Shown here in pieces: positions 44,517 to 56,412 of a stretch of 64,000 bases of DNA. A model generated the notes under the pieces. That model had not been told where the DNA came from. It was given only the letters and a program-made list of their open reading frames with translations, and did no database searches. The position numbers and the translations under genes were made by a program. Every line of letters begins with the position of its first letter. The first letter of the stretch is position 1. Origin of the DNA: Erodium maritimum (taxonomy: Eukaryota; Streptophyta; Magnoliopsida; Geraniales; Geraniaceae); NCBI GenBank assembly GCA_963921825.1, contig OY997590.1, positions 57,464,012-57,528,011 of the forward strand, in the 5' to 3' direction.

Positions 44517-46504
44517 TTTTTTGATAGGCGAAAAATTTATTAGGCAACCGTTTTACAAGTAAAAACGACGCAAGAAAAACGATCCGTATAAGGACCTTTT
44601 CCCCAAACCGATACAAGCAAAAAGCCAACTAAAAACAAAAAGAAATAGGCAAGCAAACTAAAAAGAGCACCGCCCTCCTTGCCTACATCCTACTCTGATT
44701 CAAGCATAAAAATCGGTTAGAAACCGAAACAGGAGTGGCCTTTCCTGGAGACACTTCCGGAATAACCTCAATCTCGCTATCCTCGACATCCTCCTCAACC
44801 TCAACCTGCTGTGGGGATTCAGGACCTGGGGAGTTGGCAACAACCTTTTTCACAAATCGCTTGCTAAAACTCCACGTGCCGTCTTTACTTTGTTTAGCAA
44901 TATCGATAGTGAAGCTTCTCGTAGGACCCCCTTGATCAGCCGATGTTTTGGCTCTTGTCTGGTAAAAAACAGTTGGAGGAACTGTCTTTTTTGGCCGCCC
45001 TTTTTTTGGGCGACCACGCTTCCTTGGAACCTCTGCGGAATTACGTTTATCGCTCAAAAGAATGTCTTTCCACGAGCTTCCATCTTGGTCCACAAAGTTT
45101 CCTCCGGCGACTACCACCGCAGGTATTGCAGCCCCAGGCTCTTGGGCTTGCGGAACCGTCAGACCAAGCTGCACTGTATTACTCACGGGCCAATCCTTAG
45201 TCGAGCTTAAAACCTCAATCCTACTCGAAGAGAGGCCCTCAGCTGGAGACAAATCAGTACCAATGCGTTTAAAAACGTCAAATAAGCTCGGGTCGCTGGC
45301 TAACCTCTGAGCACCTGGACCTGGGCCACCAATTGTCCCGATTGCTGCACCTGCTGCTGAATTAAATAGGACCGGGCTAGACGGCCCAATTATTACAGAA
45401 TCTAACACCAGCCCATTAGCTGCACATTTCAACACCGACCCATTACAATGCTTCTGATTTCCAGACTCGCGCAACGAAGGAGATGGCGCCGCAATCACGC
45501 CCGATATTTGTGTTCCTTTCAAAACCGAGTTATCTGGGATTGATCTTCCTTTTGAAATCGCAATCCCTGGAATCACGGGATCGAGATCTGCAACTGGAGG
45601 TAACGACTCAGAACGATGACGAAGATGCTCGCCGGACGCCTGTGCCGGCAGTGGAGTCGGCCGACAAGGCATCGAGCTAGTGTCTACAGCATCACAAGCC
45701 CGCTGCACCCCTATAATCTCCGACCCAGCCTGTACAGACCCTTCAATCCGATCAGCATCCATACTCTGTTTCTCGTCACCCACCCTCTGTTCTTCGTGCG
45801 ACACACCTTTACCTGGGCGAGCTAGTGCTACAAAAAGGGAGTAGCCATTGAACTTGAATCCATTGTACATTTCGATTGCTTGACGAGCCGATGACGGGGA
45901 CGCGAATTCTGCAAAACCGCAGATCCGTCATTTTCTATTCGGCTTCTTAATCACATAAACGGAGTTCACCTCTCCGAACGGAATCAACGTGCTGCGTACC
46001 CGCTCCTCCGTGATTCCCCAGGGTAGATTATACAAGAAAATCGAGCAACCATCCCCAATATCATCAGCAACAATCGCATCAGCTTCATGTCCTGCACCCT
46101 GTTTCTGCGTGTGCACCTTCTCCAAAACCAGGTCTTGTTTGCTTTGGTTAACCCCGTCTCCACCAGCAGTAGAATCAAGATGTGAAACATGAGCAGATGG
46201 TTCCTTATTAACCTTGCTCTATTTCGTAAAGTGCTTCCCCTTGTCCTTGGCCGGAGGGTTCGCTGGATTCACACCCCTCATGACAGGTGACGTACTCTTC
46301 TTCCCCACTTTGTGCACAGCAACCGTGCCGACAACAGTGGATCGATAATCCTTGTATAAGGCGAGCATCTTTGTGCAAAAAGGGAAAAAAGCCAGCGGGT
46401 CACCTTCAAACTCGTCGGGAAAGGAATTCCGACCAGCCGAGCCGTGAGAGCGTTTCATCCTCAGTGTAGATCAATTTTCTATAGAGAATCAGAATCATAC
46501 AAGT
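44517..46504 (-). mobile_element. ORF1-only LINE (RRM plus AT-hook) with perfect 17-bp TSD
   Basis: GAATGGGTGAGATTTAT is present at 44500-44516 and 46505-46521. Between them lies a 1988-bp minus-strand insertion with a tail of about seven A (T run 44516-44522 on the plus strand). A 46-nt leader precedes ATG 46458, ORF1 runs to 44683, and 166 bp of T-rich 3' UTR follow. There is no endonuclease or reverse transcriptase. The perfect long TSD shows the element entered in this form, and its 3' end matches 41996-43388. Confidence 0.85.
44683..46458 (-). pseudogene. LINE ORF1 with RRM and AT-hook, nearly intact
   Basis: One frame of 592 codons is broken only by TAG near 46219-46221 and TGA near 45928-45930. 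It starts MKRSHGSAGRNSFPDEFEGD. The RRM lies at about residues 130-215: RNP2-like IFLYNLPWG, TEERVRSTLIPFGEVNSVYV and, after the TGA, the RNP1-like RICGFAEF and YNGFKFNGYSLFVALARPG. Then comes a long low-complexity part and the C-terminal block SSWKDILLS, AT-hook RKRGRPKKGRPKK, VFYQTRAKTSADQGG, FTIDIAKQ, TWSFSKRFVKK and VSNRFLCLN. The second stop falls within RNP1. The same C-terminal block occurs in the plus-strand copy at 42053-43300. Confidence 0.8.
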
Positions 46505-46733
46505 GAATGGGTGAGATTTATAATATTTGTTTCGCCTATTAACATAAAAATCTTAATGTGTGTAGCATTGAAGTAACTTGACCATTCGAAAAAGTGTTTG
46601 CTATATTGAAAATAGAAAACGACGAGTAGTTTGATAAAAGAGATGAAAAACTGAGCTTCCCGATATTCGGATAGCCAATTGATCTAAAAATGTACGGTAA
46701 ATGCTCTAAACTTCCAAAGTTAATTAAAAACAA

Positions 46734-47129
46734 GGGTAAATTACAAATGCATACCCTAAAGTTTGCACGTTTAACCGATGTTTACCCTGAAGTTACGAGT
46801 TGTAACTCAAAACCCCTTCTGTTAGCTAAAATGACGAAAATACCCTCCGTAATTTTTTTAAATAATTTTAAAAAATATATAAATGAAGTGATTTAAAAAA
46901 AATGAAGTCATTTAATAAGTAAATATATATGCATATAACAAAAATAATTTTTAAATAATTTTTTAACATAATTATTGAAGTGTAGTTGAGGGTATTTTCG
47001 TTATTTTAACTGACGAAGGGGTTTTGAGTTACAATTCGCAACTTTAGGGTATGCATCAGTTAACTTTAAATGTTAGGGTAATCATCGGTTAAACGTGACA
47101 ACTTCAGGGTATGCATTTGTAGTTTACCC
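46734..47129. mobile_element. Mutator-like MITE with long inverted repeats
   Basis: GGGTAAATTACAAATGCATA at the left is mirrored by GGGTAAACTACAAATGCATA read inward from the right, and pairing extends about 130 bp (CACGTTTAACCGATG, TTGTAACTCAAAACCCCTTC, GAAAATACCCTC). TAAAAACAA flanks it at 46725-46733 and 47130-47138, a perfect 9-bp duplication typical of Mutator-like elements. The centre is AT-rich and non-coding. It ends 170 bp from the stop codon of the second PHO1 gene. Confidence 0.85.
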
Positions 47130-47298
47130 TAAAAACAACTCATTAATAAAACAACCTTGCCGAAAATTAGGCCAAAGTTATTGTCCATAGAAGTACACAA
47201 AGAACTTATGATTCAATGTTGTTTTTGCAACTCATCATGAACCAGGTCCCATGTTCCTAATCCTGTATCAAATCAAAAATCCTTTTGATACATTGTGA

Positions 47299-50200
47299 TT
47301 AATCGTTCTTGTCATTTCTCTCGTCATCCTCATCATCGTCATTGTAGTTGAAAGGATAGGGAACAGACTTGAACGCCCGGTACTTGCCAACATTGTTCAG
47401 GTGCTCATTCTCCAACCTGTTGCACAACCTCGTAAGGCACAAAACTAAACAATGCTCTCATGTAACCATGTTTCCTCTGGATTTGAGCATCCATGGATGA
47501 AATAGTGGGAAGTGAACTTACCTGAAGAAGCTCCAGATGCCTCGACGAACGATCTCTAAGCACGAGATTAAGATAGACATTGCCATCTTGTGGAAAGAAG
47601 GAAGATTGAATGCAAACACTAGTTGTAACCAAGCAAATCTGAGCACTACATTGACGACCTGTGAAAAGAAAGTTAGTCTTGTGAGCAGGGGATAAGATCG
47701 AAGAACATTTATAGAACAAGTTAGTTACCATAGCTGCAAAGTAAACGGTCTTATAAGGAACAAGGAGTTTATCTCGCAGGTACGGGTTCTTTGATTTCCT
47801 TTGTAGTAGCCCCCAGTCCACCACTACATCCCAATATGTGCTCATCCCTATGGCAACAACCGAGCTGAGCAAGGCCAACACCATCCAGGCCGTCCCCTTG
47901 TTTAGCTCAAAAGCCGTTCTGATGAGAACTGCAACTATTGTCAACAAGTATTTCAGACCGTTGTAGGCATGCATGGCTTCTCTGTCTTCGCAAAACCTGC
48001 GTAAGCACTGCCCGAGGACATCTATTTACCCTCCAAAACAATGATAATCATTTTTGTCCATGCACAAAACTATCACATTAGATTTGGGTACCTGTAGGAA
48101 ACGGATCCAGTAAGGTATAACAGCAACAATGAAATAGAAAACGTTGTAGGCACCATGGATGTGACACTTCTTTTGTCTCTCAGAAAACTCGCCTAAACCA
48201 TAGTAGCAAACGTACAGCTCAAGGCACCTTATGGCTTGGACCTGGATTGGATCAAACAAAATTAAATAACCAGCTGTATTTCTCTACATTAAGCACTAAA
48301 TCACCATGTAGTGCAAACCTGGCTAGTGAGATTGTCAGCCATGAAAAAATCTGGAAGCGTTACCTGTGAAAAGTAAGTTTGTTTAAGTGTACATACTCAT
48401 CAATGACATTGTTACTTGGAATTGACAGTTGAAGCGTTTCAATCTCAATTACCGGGTAGAGAGGAGCAGAGAGACAACGAAACAAACATTTAATGAAGAA
48501 GAAACGACCTGAGCGGTAGATGATGTTAAAAGGACATAACATTATGGCAAGTACAACCTGCACCAGGAAATGTACTCAGTCACGACAATACATTAATAAT
48601 TAAGTATTTTAGTTAACAAGTTTATAGCTACTTGAAGAATCTTACAGTAACTAATGCAAGAGGGACAAGTTGAGTAACAGTCTTGTAATGTCGAGTTGTT
48701 GAAGGAACATCCAATTGCAGATTCACCATGAAACTAGCAAGTGCGAGTACAGCAAGACCAGTGCTAAGGAGGAAAACCTCTCGGAAGCCCAGCTCGGTCC
48801 CCTTCTTGAAACCAAATATGAAGGAGTAATTGACTCTATAGCGCCTCCACAAGTACAAGTTTCCGGCGTACATAAGCATATGCAGCGCAATGTAAGCAAA
48901 AAAACTGCAAGCAAATATAAGAAAGTAGGTGAGTCAGATTGTAGAACATCCATCCACACAATAAAGATGTTGAAAGATAAGTAGATAAACAAAAGCCTTG
49001 CCTATAGAGGGGAATAATATTTCCCATGTATGATACCCCTTCTTTTTTAGTCATTAGGTTTCGAGCTTCTATTTTTAAACCAATAGCAACCAGAAGTGCA
49101 ATTGAGCAACCAGAAAAAAAGCCTGAAAAAGCAATAAGATAAAATGCATTCTACAAACTCCTCTTGAATCCCAAGAAAACAGCTCAGTCACAATCACAAA
49201 TCAATAGTAGTGACTTGACTTACCTGTGAAGAATGTTACACTATGCTTTTCTCTTTTAGTCTTTGGCCTCAATGACTTCATTCCTTTCTTGCGGTCTGAT
49301 TTCGCAAAATGCTTGATGAAGGCAGCTTCCACCTTCTCCAAGAGAGTTGTTATCTACAACAAACAAGCTTACGAGCCAAATCACATAATTGTCTAAAATC
49401 CAAATTCGTCTCATTTCTCAATTTGTTCTCACCCCGAGTGCTAATGTTCCTGGAGCTCACTCAACAAAAACTGTATTATTACACTAAATCTGTAATATTT
49501 TCAGCCAATGATCGAGCACGAGAAGAAAGGCTAATAGGACAAGATGCAATTAGTAACCCTTATGTCTTCTTATCATTTCCACTACAAATTTTCATGTTTT
49601 CTTAATCCCAATGAATGACAACTCATTTCGTATATGGTATATGCAACAAAATGTCTGATTTGTCTTAAATAGATAAGACAAACCTCATCAGAACTACCAA
49701 TGTAAGAGTTGTCCACTGTTTTCATGTAAAATCTGGCTACTCTTGTTGAAGTAATCTGCATAAATTTATAATATGATATCAAAACAAAGAAACATCCCTG
49801 ATTAAGTTAGAGTTGAAACCAAGTTTTTCTCCCTACTCCATGTATCAAATCTAAACACAACACATAAAGAAGCATATGATCTTACCTTTTCATACTTTTT
49901 CAAGATATTGGAAAACGCCGAGAGGTTAAGAAAACTGGTTCAACCAAAAGAATATACATGATGAGCACATGGAAGTTGATGACACATAAAGAGGAATTGA
50001 AGTTTATTTTCTGTTTACTACCTGTAGTGCTTGAGAAGACGAAGCTTGTCGTAAAATTCAATAAATACCAGTTTGAGTTGTTGTTCAGCTTTCTTGAGCT
50101 CCTCCTTTTTGAATCTCAACTCCTCTTCCTTGGCATCCATGAAGACACCTTTTAGAGTTGATACTGGAGTATCAAGTGGATTGTTAATCTTGACATGGTC

Positions 50201-51174
50201 GAGAACTTGTAGCGGATCTTCTTTACTATTGGTAGTATGAGTAGAATCACTTATCTGACAATCATTATCTCCTTCTCCTCCAACATTCAAACTGATTTGA
50301 TCCCTTCCTGCATACACATATAGGGTGCATGAAATAGCAAAAGAAAATGAGTTAATGAACGTTAGGATAATTATCCAAAACTACCTTAAAATTTCGTCCA
50401 CAAACGAGTTGATGCACAAAGTTTCGTCTACGCTGTGTGGCTAACCTGAAGTTTTGTCCACGATTTTTTTAGTTTTGACGTAATAGGGATGTTCAGAATG
50501 ATGGTCCGGGGCCTCTAGACAGTGTTTCCCAAATTGAATAGAAGCATGGACAAAACTTTAATGCACTCACAAAAGCGTGGGCAAAACTTCAATACACCCA
50601 CAAAAGTGTGGACAAAACTTCAGGGTAAGCACACAACTCATTTGTGGACGAAACTTTGGGGTAGTTTTGGACAATTATCCCAAAAACACGTTTAACTGAT
50701 CTTTGCCTTACCCAAGTTCATATCTTCACTTAGAGCAGAAACACGCTTGTCCAAGGTAGAGGCACCTGCACCAGTGCATTTGACCTTGATCTTCAAGGCA
50801 ATGAAAGCATCAAGTTGTTTATTGAGCTCTTGGGCTTCATTCACCACTTCCTCCACCTTGCCCTTGTAAAACAGATTAACCTTGTTGAGCTCCTCATCGA
50901 GTTTCCTGAAGAAGTTGGCCTCATTTTCACCACCTTGGTCAGACTTGCTGAGGAAGTTGGTCTTGTAAAGCTCTCTAGACCCATCTGGCTGCACCGTGTT
51001 AACGTCTGTTACTTGGTCCTCATCATCTGAACGATCACTGTTGAAGTTTACTCCGTGGTGCTTAACCTGCTTGTAGTTTGAGTTGTGTCTCAATATACTT
51101 TTGAGGCCATCATAGTCCATATAGGCTTCTGTCCACTCAGGAACCATTTGCTTCTTCAACTCCTTATATTTCAT
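47299..51174 (-). CDS. PHO1-like: PHO1-type phosphate exporter, SPX-EXS protein (gene 2)
   Basis: Exons on the minus strand inferred from splice sites: 51174-50712, 50307-50022, 49934-49886, 49755-49684, 49353-49224, 49122-49002, 48904-48646, 48557-48453, 48363-48319, 48241-48092, 48007-47729, 47658-47522 and 47416-47299. They join in frame to 737 aa. The N-terminus [20 protein letters not shown] and [11 protein letters not shown] define the SPX domain (about 1-270), followed by membrane segments from [15 protein letters not shown] and an EXS domain with [17 protein letters not shown] and [11 protein letters not shown]. The C-terminus is acidic ([10 protein letters not shown]). The donor of the sixth intron is GC (AG/GCAAGG), all others GT. 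Intron 1 holds a MITE. Codon use is ordinary for a eudicot, unlike GC-rich gene 1. The role is as for gene 1, phosphate export; the tissue is unknown. Confidence 0.93.
50367..50681. mobile_element. MITE in intron 1 of PHO1 gene 2
   Basis: The left end GGATAATTATCCAAAACTAC..TTTCGTCCACAAACGAGTTG pairs with the reverse complement of the right end GGATAATTGTCCAAAACTACC..TTTCGTCCACAAATGAGTTG over about 90 bp, with CTGAAGTTTTGTCCAC internal to both. The middle has repeated GTGG(A/G)CAAAACTTCA. No clear TSD was resolved. It would form a long hairpin if transcribed with the intron. Confidence 0.75.
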
Positions 51175-51970
51175 CTCTACTCAATACCAAAAGCCAATAT
51201 GAAGGAATCAGCCTGCTTATCTACAACTAAGGTCTCGAGTTCGAATCTTATCTTGGTACATACAAATAGCTGATAAAAAAGAATGACAGAAAAAGAAGTA
51301 AATACTATTTCTTGCCTCCAATTTCTTAAGTAATGAAAATGAAGAAGAAGAAGCTGAGCTCATACCTTGTTTCTTAGTGCTTGCAATAGCTCCTTTTCTT
51401 GGCCATTTGGTTTGAGTAATGTAAAGGTAGAGAAGAGGAGTAAATGAGAAGAAGCGGTGGACTGATTATCCCATCGTCGTGTCAACACGTGTTGCCGGTT
51501 AAAGCTATGTACTAGCCGAGTCACTAGTACTAGTTTGCTTTCTCAACAAATCACATTTGTTTGACTACTACAATAGTCAACCTCCTCTGTCCATTACAAC
51601 AATAATTGGCTATAGGAATAGCTCCAATGATCTTCTACAACGACCATCAAAGCTGTTAAAGTCCAATACAACAATCTTAAATTATTTGCCAAGTGAATCT
51701 TTTCAATAAACTCGCTTGGATTAAATGGTACAACATATGAGACTCAATGACTGCGGATAATACTGCTACTGCTTGGACTAACAGTAACAAAGAAAATGCT
51801 ACGCCAGATAGAGTCAATGATTGCCGATTATTGTGACCACTCAAACTGAGCCGAATCAATTTCGTTCTGGCACAACTCAAGGATAAAGTCTCCAACAACG
51901 TGACAGGGAGGAATGGAAAACACAATTCTGTTTTACTAACAGTAGCAGCTGCAATTTTCCAAATAAGCAT
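51175..51970 (-). promoter_or_regulatory. Upstream region of PHO1 gene 2
   Basis: About 800 bp between the ATG of gene 2 and the Copia LTR fragment. No TATA box or P1BS site was assigned with confidence, and no other gene was seen. Confidence 0.4.
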
Positions 51971-52281
51971 TGTAGGATGACAAATAAAAATAGAGAACAA
52001 GTAGAATGACAAGAAGAGAATGATACTTTGCTTGATTAATGATTCACGGCTACATCAATATATATAGGAGTTGAAATAACTATCTGATACCTTAAATAGA
52101 ACCACAACCCATTAAACCAATTAGTGCCTAATTAATAGGAAACCATGACTTATATAGATCACGAAGTCATGACCATCACTATCTTTTTCTTGATTAAATA
52201 ACTACCCATTATCTTATACTAACCAACTAACCCCACTTCTCTGTTTTGGATCAGTAACCCACTCGCTTAAATCAACTAACA
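51971..52281 (-). repeat. Probable 3' LTR of a Copia fragment
   Basis: On the minus strand it starts TGTTAGTTGATTTAAGCG at 52281, directly after the purine tract AAGGGGAAG (52282-52290), and may end ..ATCCTACA at 51971. TCTATATAAG inside could be its TATA box. The left edge is uncertain because no duplication or partner LTR is present. Confidence 0.55.
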
Positions 52282-53638
52282 CTTCCCCTTGATTCAAAGT
52301 CACACACTCCCAATATGGTCATGAAGAATTGATGCTTACCCAGTGGCAGAGATTTCGTGAGGATGTCGGCTGGTTGTTCATTCGTGCCGCATAAAATTAA
52401 CTTGATCTTCTCATCAACTACAAGTTGTCGTATGAAATGATGTCGGATGTCGATGTGTTTTGTTCTCCCATGAAAGCAAGGATTCCTTGTGATAGCTATT
52501 GTTGATCTGTTGTCACAGTATACTTCTGTTGCGCCGATTTGCTCAAAGTTGAAATCAGCTAACAGCTTCCGCAGCCACATAACTTGTTTCACTGCTACAG
52601 TTGCAGCAGTATACTCAGCTTCGCAAGATGATAGGGCCACCGTCTCTTGTTTCTTCGAGCTCCATGTTACCATTTCAGACTCAAAGCTAAAGCAATTTTT
52701 TTTATAAGCTGAAAGCTAAAGCAATTGCCTGAAGTGCTTTTTCTGTCATCCAAGTTTCCTGCCCAATCACTGTCAGTAAACCCGAACAACCTGCAAGTTG
52801 ACACCTTATAATACCAAAGACCAAAGTTAAGCATTCCAGCTACATAACGCAAGATCCTCTTGGCTGCACCAAGATGTTGTTTGGATGGATTGTGCATATA
52901 TCTTCACACCACACTAACAGCAAAGCAGATATCAGGTCTAGTGTGTGTAAGATAATTCAGACCACCAACAATGACTCGAAAGTGTCTTGCATCGACATTC
53001 TCTATCCCATCTTCACGTTGTAACTTCTCATTGGTATTCATAGAAGTCACTGCTACATCACAACTGATCATATTAAATTTCTTCAACAAATCAGAGGCAT
53101 ATTTTTTTCTGTTAAACAAAAATGCCTTCATCTGATTGCTTCACTTTAAGCCCCAAAAAATATTGCAGCATAACCAAGTCAGTCATTTCAAACTCATTCA
53201 TCATGCTTGTTTTAAACTCAGCAACTAATGATTGAGAAGAGCCCATATAAATCATATCATCAACATATAAACATACCACCATAAATTCTCCATCTTTCTA
53301 TCGCTTTAGATAAAGGGTAGGCTCATTCTCACTTCTGGAGGACCCATTATCACGAAAGAAAGCATCAATCTTGTTGTACCAAGCACGAGGGGCCTATTTT
53401 AACCCGTACAAAGCTTTACTCAACCTGTAGACTTTTTTTTCACCGCCAAAAACAATAAATCCTTCTGGTTGTGAAACATATACTTTCTCTTCTAATGTAC
53501 CTTTCAAAAAAGCAGATATAACATCAAATTGGTACACAGGAAATTTCAACAGAGCAGCTAAAGCCCAGAACACTCTTACTGTTTCAAACCGAGCAACCGG
53601 AGAGTAAGTCTCATCAAAATAAATAACTTGCAACTGTA
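52272..53638 (-). pseudogene. Copia RT/RNase H fragment, truncated by a Gypsy LTR
   Basis: Minus-strand pieces from right to left: RT with FDETYSPVARFETVR, YQFDVISAFLKGTLEEKVYV and RLSKALYGLK (53633-53394); linking RT (53131-52904); FTDSDWAGNLDDRKSTSG (52897-52667); RNase H with SSCEAEYTA, VYCDNRSTI, KHIDIRHHFIR and ADILTKSLP (52673-52272). Stops and frameshifts separate them. A short AAAGCTAAAGCAATT duplication near 52685-52725 disrupts the frame. Upstream domains are lost where the Gypsy LTR begins at 53639. Confidence 0.85.
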
Positions 53639-56412
53639 TGTAAGAACCGCCCCCAGTCGTTCCTGGTCGAACCGGTGAATTTTGGCGAAATTTGACTTTC
53701 GGACGGAAAAGTCAACCGATGACCCCGGGAGTCATTCGGGACCTTTCCGGGGCCCAAAAAGCTTAGTCGTCGTCACGGTTAGCTTAGTTGGGCCGTTTCC
53801 TTTCAAATGACTGTAATATTGGAAAAGTCAATTTTCGGTCAATCGGGGACTTTTTATCGACTACAACGAATTAATTTGGAATTGCTGGATTTTTCCTAAG
53901 GGATAAGTGGTCCCCACTAGGACACATGTCCTTAGTGGCTTGGAGGAGAAGAAATGAGTCTTCAATGACCCATTTACCTTCACAAAAGCCAAATTAGAAG
54001 GATTGGACCTGAGGGCATTTTTGGACTTTCATCAAACTAGGTTTTTTAAAGCATTTAGGAGCACATTTCTCCTCTTTATTTGTGCAGGCCGAAATTAGAG
54101 AGAGAGAGAGGAAGAGAAGAAGGAGCTTTGAAGCTTCGAGGAGAAGAAATGTGCAAAAATGGAGTCTTGAGCTTGAGTTCTTCCCAAAAACTCTCCAAAT
54201 CACCATTTTCTTTATCCCCATCCTACTCTTAAGGTAAATCCTTCATCCATTTTCGTTTTCCTTGAGAATCAAATCATGGGTTTGGAAGGAAGAACTTGGA
54301 TTTGAGTGGGTTTCATTGGGTTTTGAAGTTTGATGCTTGGATGATCCATTTTTAGAGTAAATAGGTTGTTTTTGGGTTAGAAATCAATTGTTGTTGGTGT
54401 TTTGTTGAAGACCCATCATGGGTAATGGATTATTGAGGGTTTTGGAGCTGTTTTGGACGTTTGGGATTGATAAAAATGGAGTTTTTGGACTGAAATTTCG
54501 TGAAAAGGGAGTTGGAGGAAGAAGGAGGACGGAATCCGTCAGACCCGTCACGGATCCGTGATGGGCACCGTGACGGGAGACGTCACGGCTCCGTGAGGTA
54601 GACCGTGACAGCGTCAGTCACGGCTCCGTGAGGAGAACCGTGACGGTGCAGGTAACGGATCCGTGACCCGATCCGTGGCAGACCTGTTTTGATCCCTTTT
54701 TGGGTGTTTTCTTCTAATTCGAATGTTTATCTTGAACCGTTTGTTTGGGGACTGTAACTTAGATGTTTCCTCTGAAATCACCTTTGGTTAGTCTTTAATT
54801 ATAGTTTTAATTGTGATTCAAGACCTTGGACCCAAGCTCGACGGAGGAGGAGGCCTTTGGGACCACGTGAGAGGACGAGGAGGAAGCTAGCCAGGACGTC
54901 AACTGCTAGGAGTATTTAAGCGTTGAAGAATTCAAGGTAGGGAAGAGTAGTAAACTCCACTCTTAGTTTAAAGAATGTTAATAGTATGCCTATAGGATAA
55001 TAATAACCGGAAAGTCCTAGTTTGCATGTAGGATGTGATTCACTAGATTAACCGCTTTTCAATTACAATAATAACCGGACAAGTCTTAGTTTGCATATAG
55101 GATGTGATTCACTAGATTAATCGCTTTCAATATCTTGGGAAATTGATGTGCTGGTAGAATGGCCATGTCGAGCCTTAGGGTTGCGTGTTGGTTGTACTTG
55201 TTGATGATTGTTCGTCCTTAAGGTCGATGCATGTTCCATCCTTAGGATAAGATAAGACTCATACTAAACTAGTTGAACTATGATGATCATAATGTGAATG
55301 GTTAATCCGTGTCATGATTGATTGAGTAAATGTTTGAATGTGAATTGACTGTGCCTAATGATACGATCGGATGAGTGATAGACCGATGAGACGTGGTTGG
55401 TAAGTCATGCCGGTAAGCTTGGTTTGACACGTGTGTGGGTGTATTGTGTTTGTTATGCTATTAAGTGGTTTGTCTGTGTAGCCCGAGGTGGAAATTCCGG
55501 AAAGATACCTAGTCTGATGTGCGGTTCCGGTATGGTATATGAATGTGTACCCCGAGGTGGTAATTCCAGGAAGAGACCTAGTCCGATGTGCGGTTCCGGT
55601 ATGGTATATGATTGTGTACCCCGATGTGCGTTTCCGAGAAGACGTCTAGGCCGAAGTGCGTTTCTGGTATGGCGTGTGGTTGTTTACCCCAAGGGAGTAG
55701 TTCCAGGAAGATATCTAGACCAATGTGCATTTCCGGTATGATGTATTACTTGTTTCACCCCGATGATCTGTGGTCCTTTGGGGACATTTCTGGGACCTCT
55801 GACGATATGTGTTCCTAAGGAACGTTTCCGGGAGCCCCGATGATATGTGTCTCCTCTGGACCGAGGGGCATTCTGATATGATGTGTATGTCTGTGTACGG
55901 ATCAGAGTATTGTGGTTTGATTATCAGTTTTTCGGTATTCGTGTGTTTCTTTAGTTTTTTTCCTGTGGTGAATAAGTTGTCTTCCCATTGATCTCCTTTG
56001 ACTGGTATCTTCTTTAAGTGTTACAATTCTTGTCGATCTATAATTAGTGTCTTTTGGATAACTGTACTAATCGAGTTTTATTGTTAAGGCGGGGAGTCCC
56101 TTACTTTACTACTTTTTCCTACTGAGCGTAAGCTCACCCCCCTTTATGTTTACGGTTGTTTTACAGGTTTCATTGCTGAGTAGGCTGTAGGACGTCTCAG
56201 GGCTCGGGATCTCACTGAGGGTCCGGGTGTTTACCGTGTTAGAGACGCACCTTCGCTTTTTGGTTTAAACTATGTCGCATTTTGTTTTAGTTTGAGCTTT
56301 TGACTCTTCGGTTGGACTTGAATTGTGATTTACTCGGAGATTGATTTTATCAAAGTTTATTTAGTTATTTTTATTTATCTTTATTTTAACTCACATCTCG
56401 AGTCCGGTCAAA
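53639..56412 (+). mobile_element. Gypsy LTR, cut at its right end by a CACTA element
   Basis: Begins TGTAAGAACCGCCCCCAG and follows the solo LTR at 4813-7329 in structure (GGATAATAATAACCGG, GATGTGATTCACTAG, CTACTTTTTCCTACTGAGCG, ACATCTCGAGTCCGGTCAAA). The copy at 4813 continues with a further 22 bp to its TGACA end; here that end is displaced by CACTACAAG at 56413. It contains a CGTCACGG palindrome array (54540-54690), a 77-bp tandem duplication (about 55008-55135) and about four ~67-bp CCCGA(G/T)GTG repeats (55480-55740). Whether it was solo cannot be told because the right end is outside. Confidence 0.75.
54540..54690 (+). repeat. Array of CACGG/CCGTG palindromes in the LTR
   Basis: TCACGGATCCGTGA (54548-54561) is a perfect 14-bp palindrome. 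CGTCACGGCTCCGTGA, GTCACGGCTCCGTGAGG and AACGGATCCGTGAC follow within 120 bp, separated by ACCGTGACGG-type segments. The array gives many TGACG/CGTCA cores, the motif bound by TGA-type bZIP factors. It is not present in the related LTR at 4813-7329. Confidence 0.75.
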
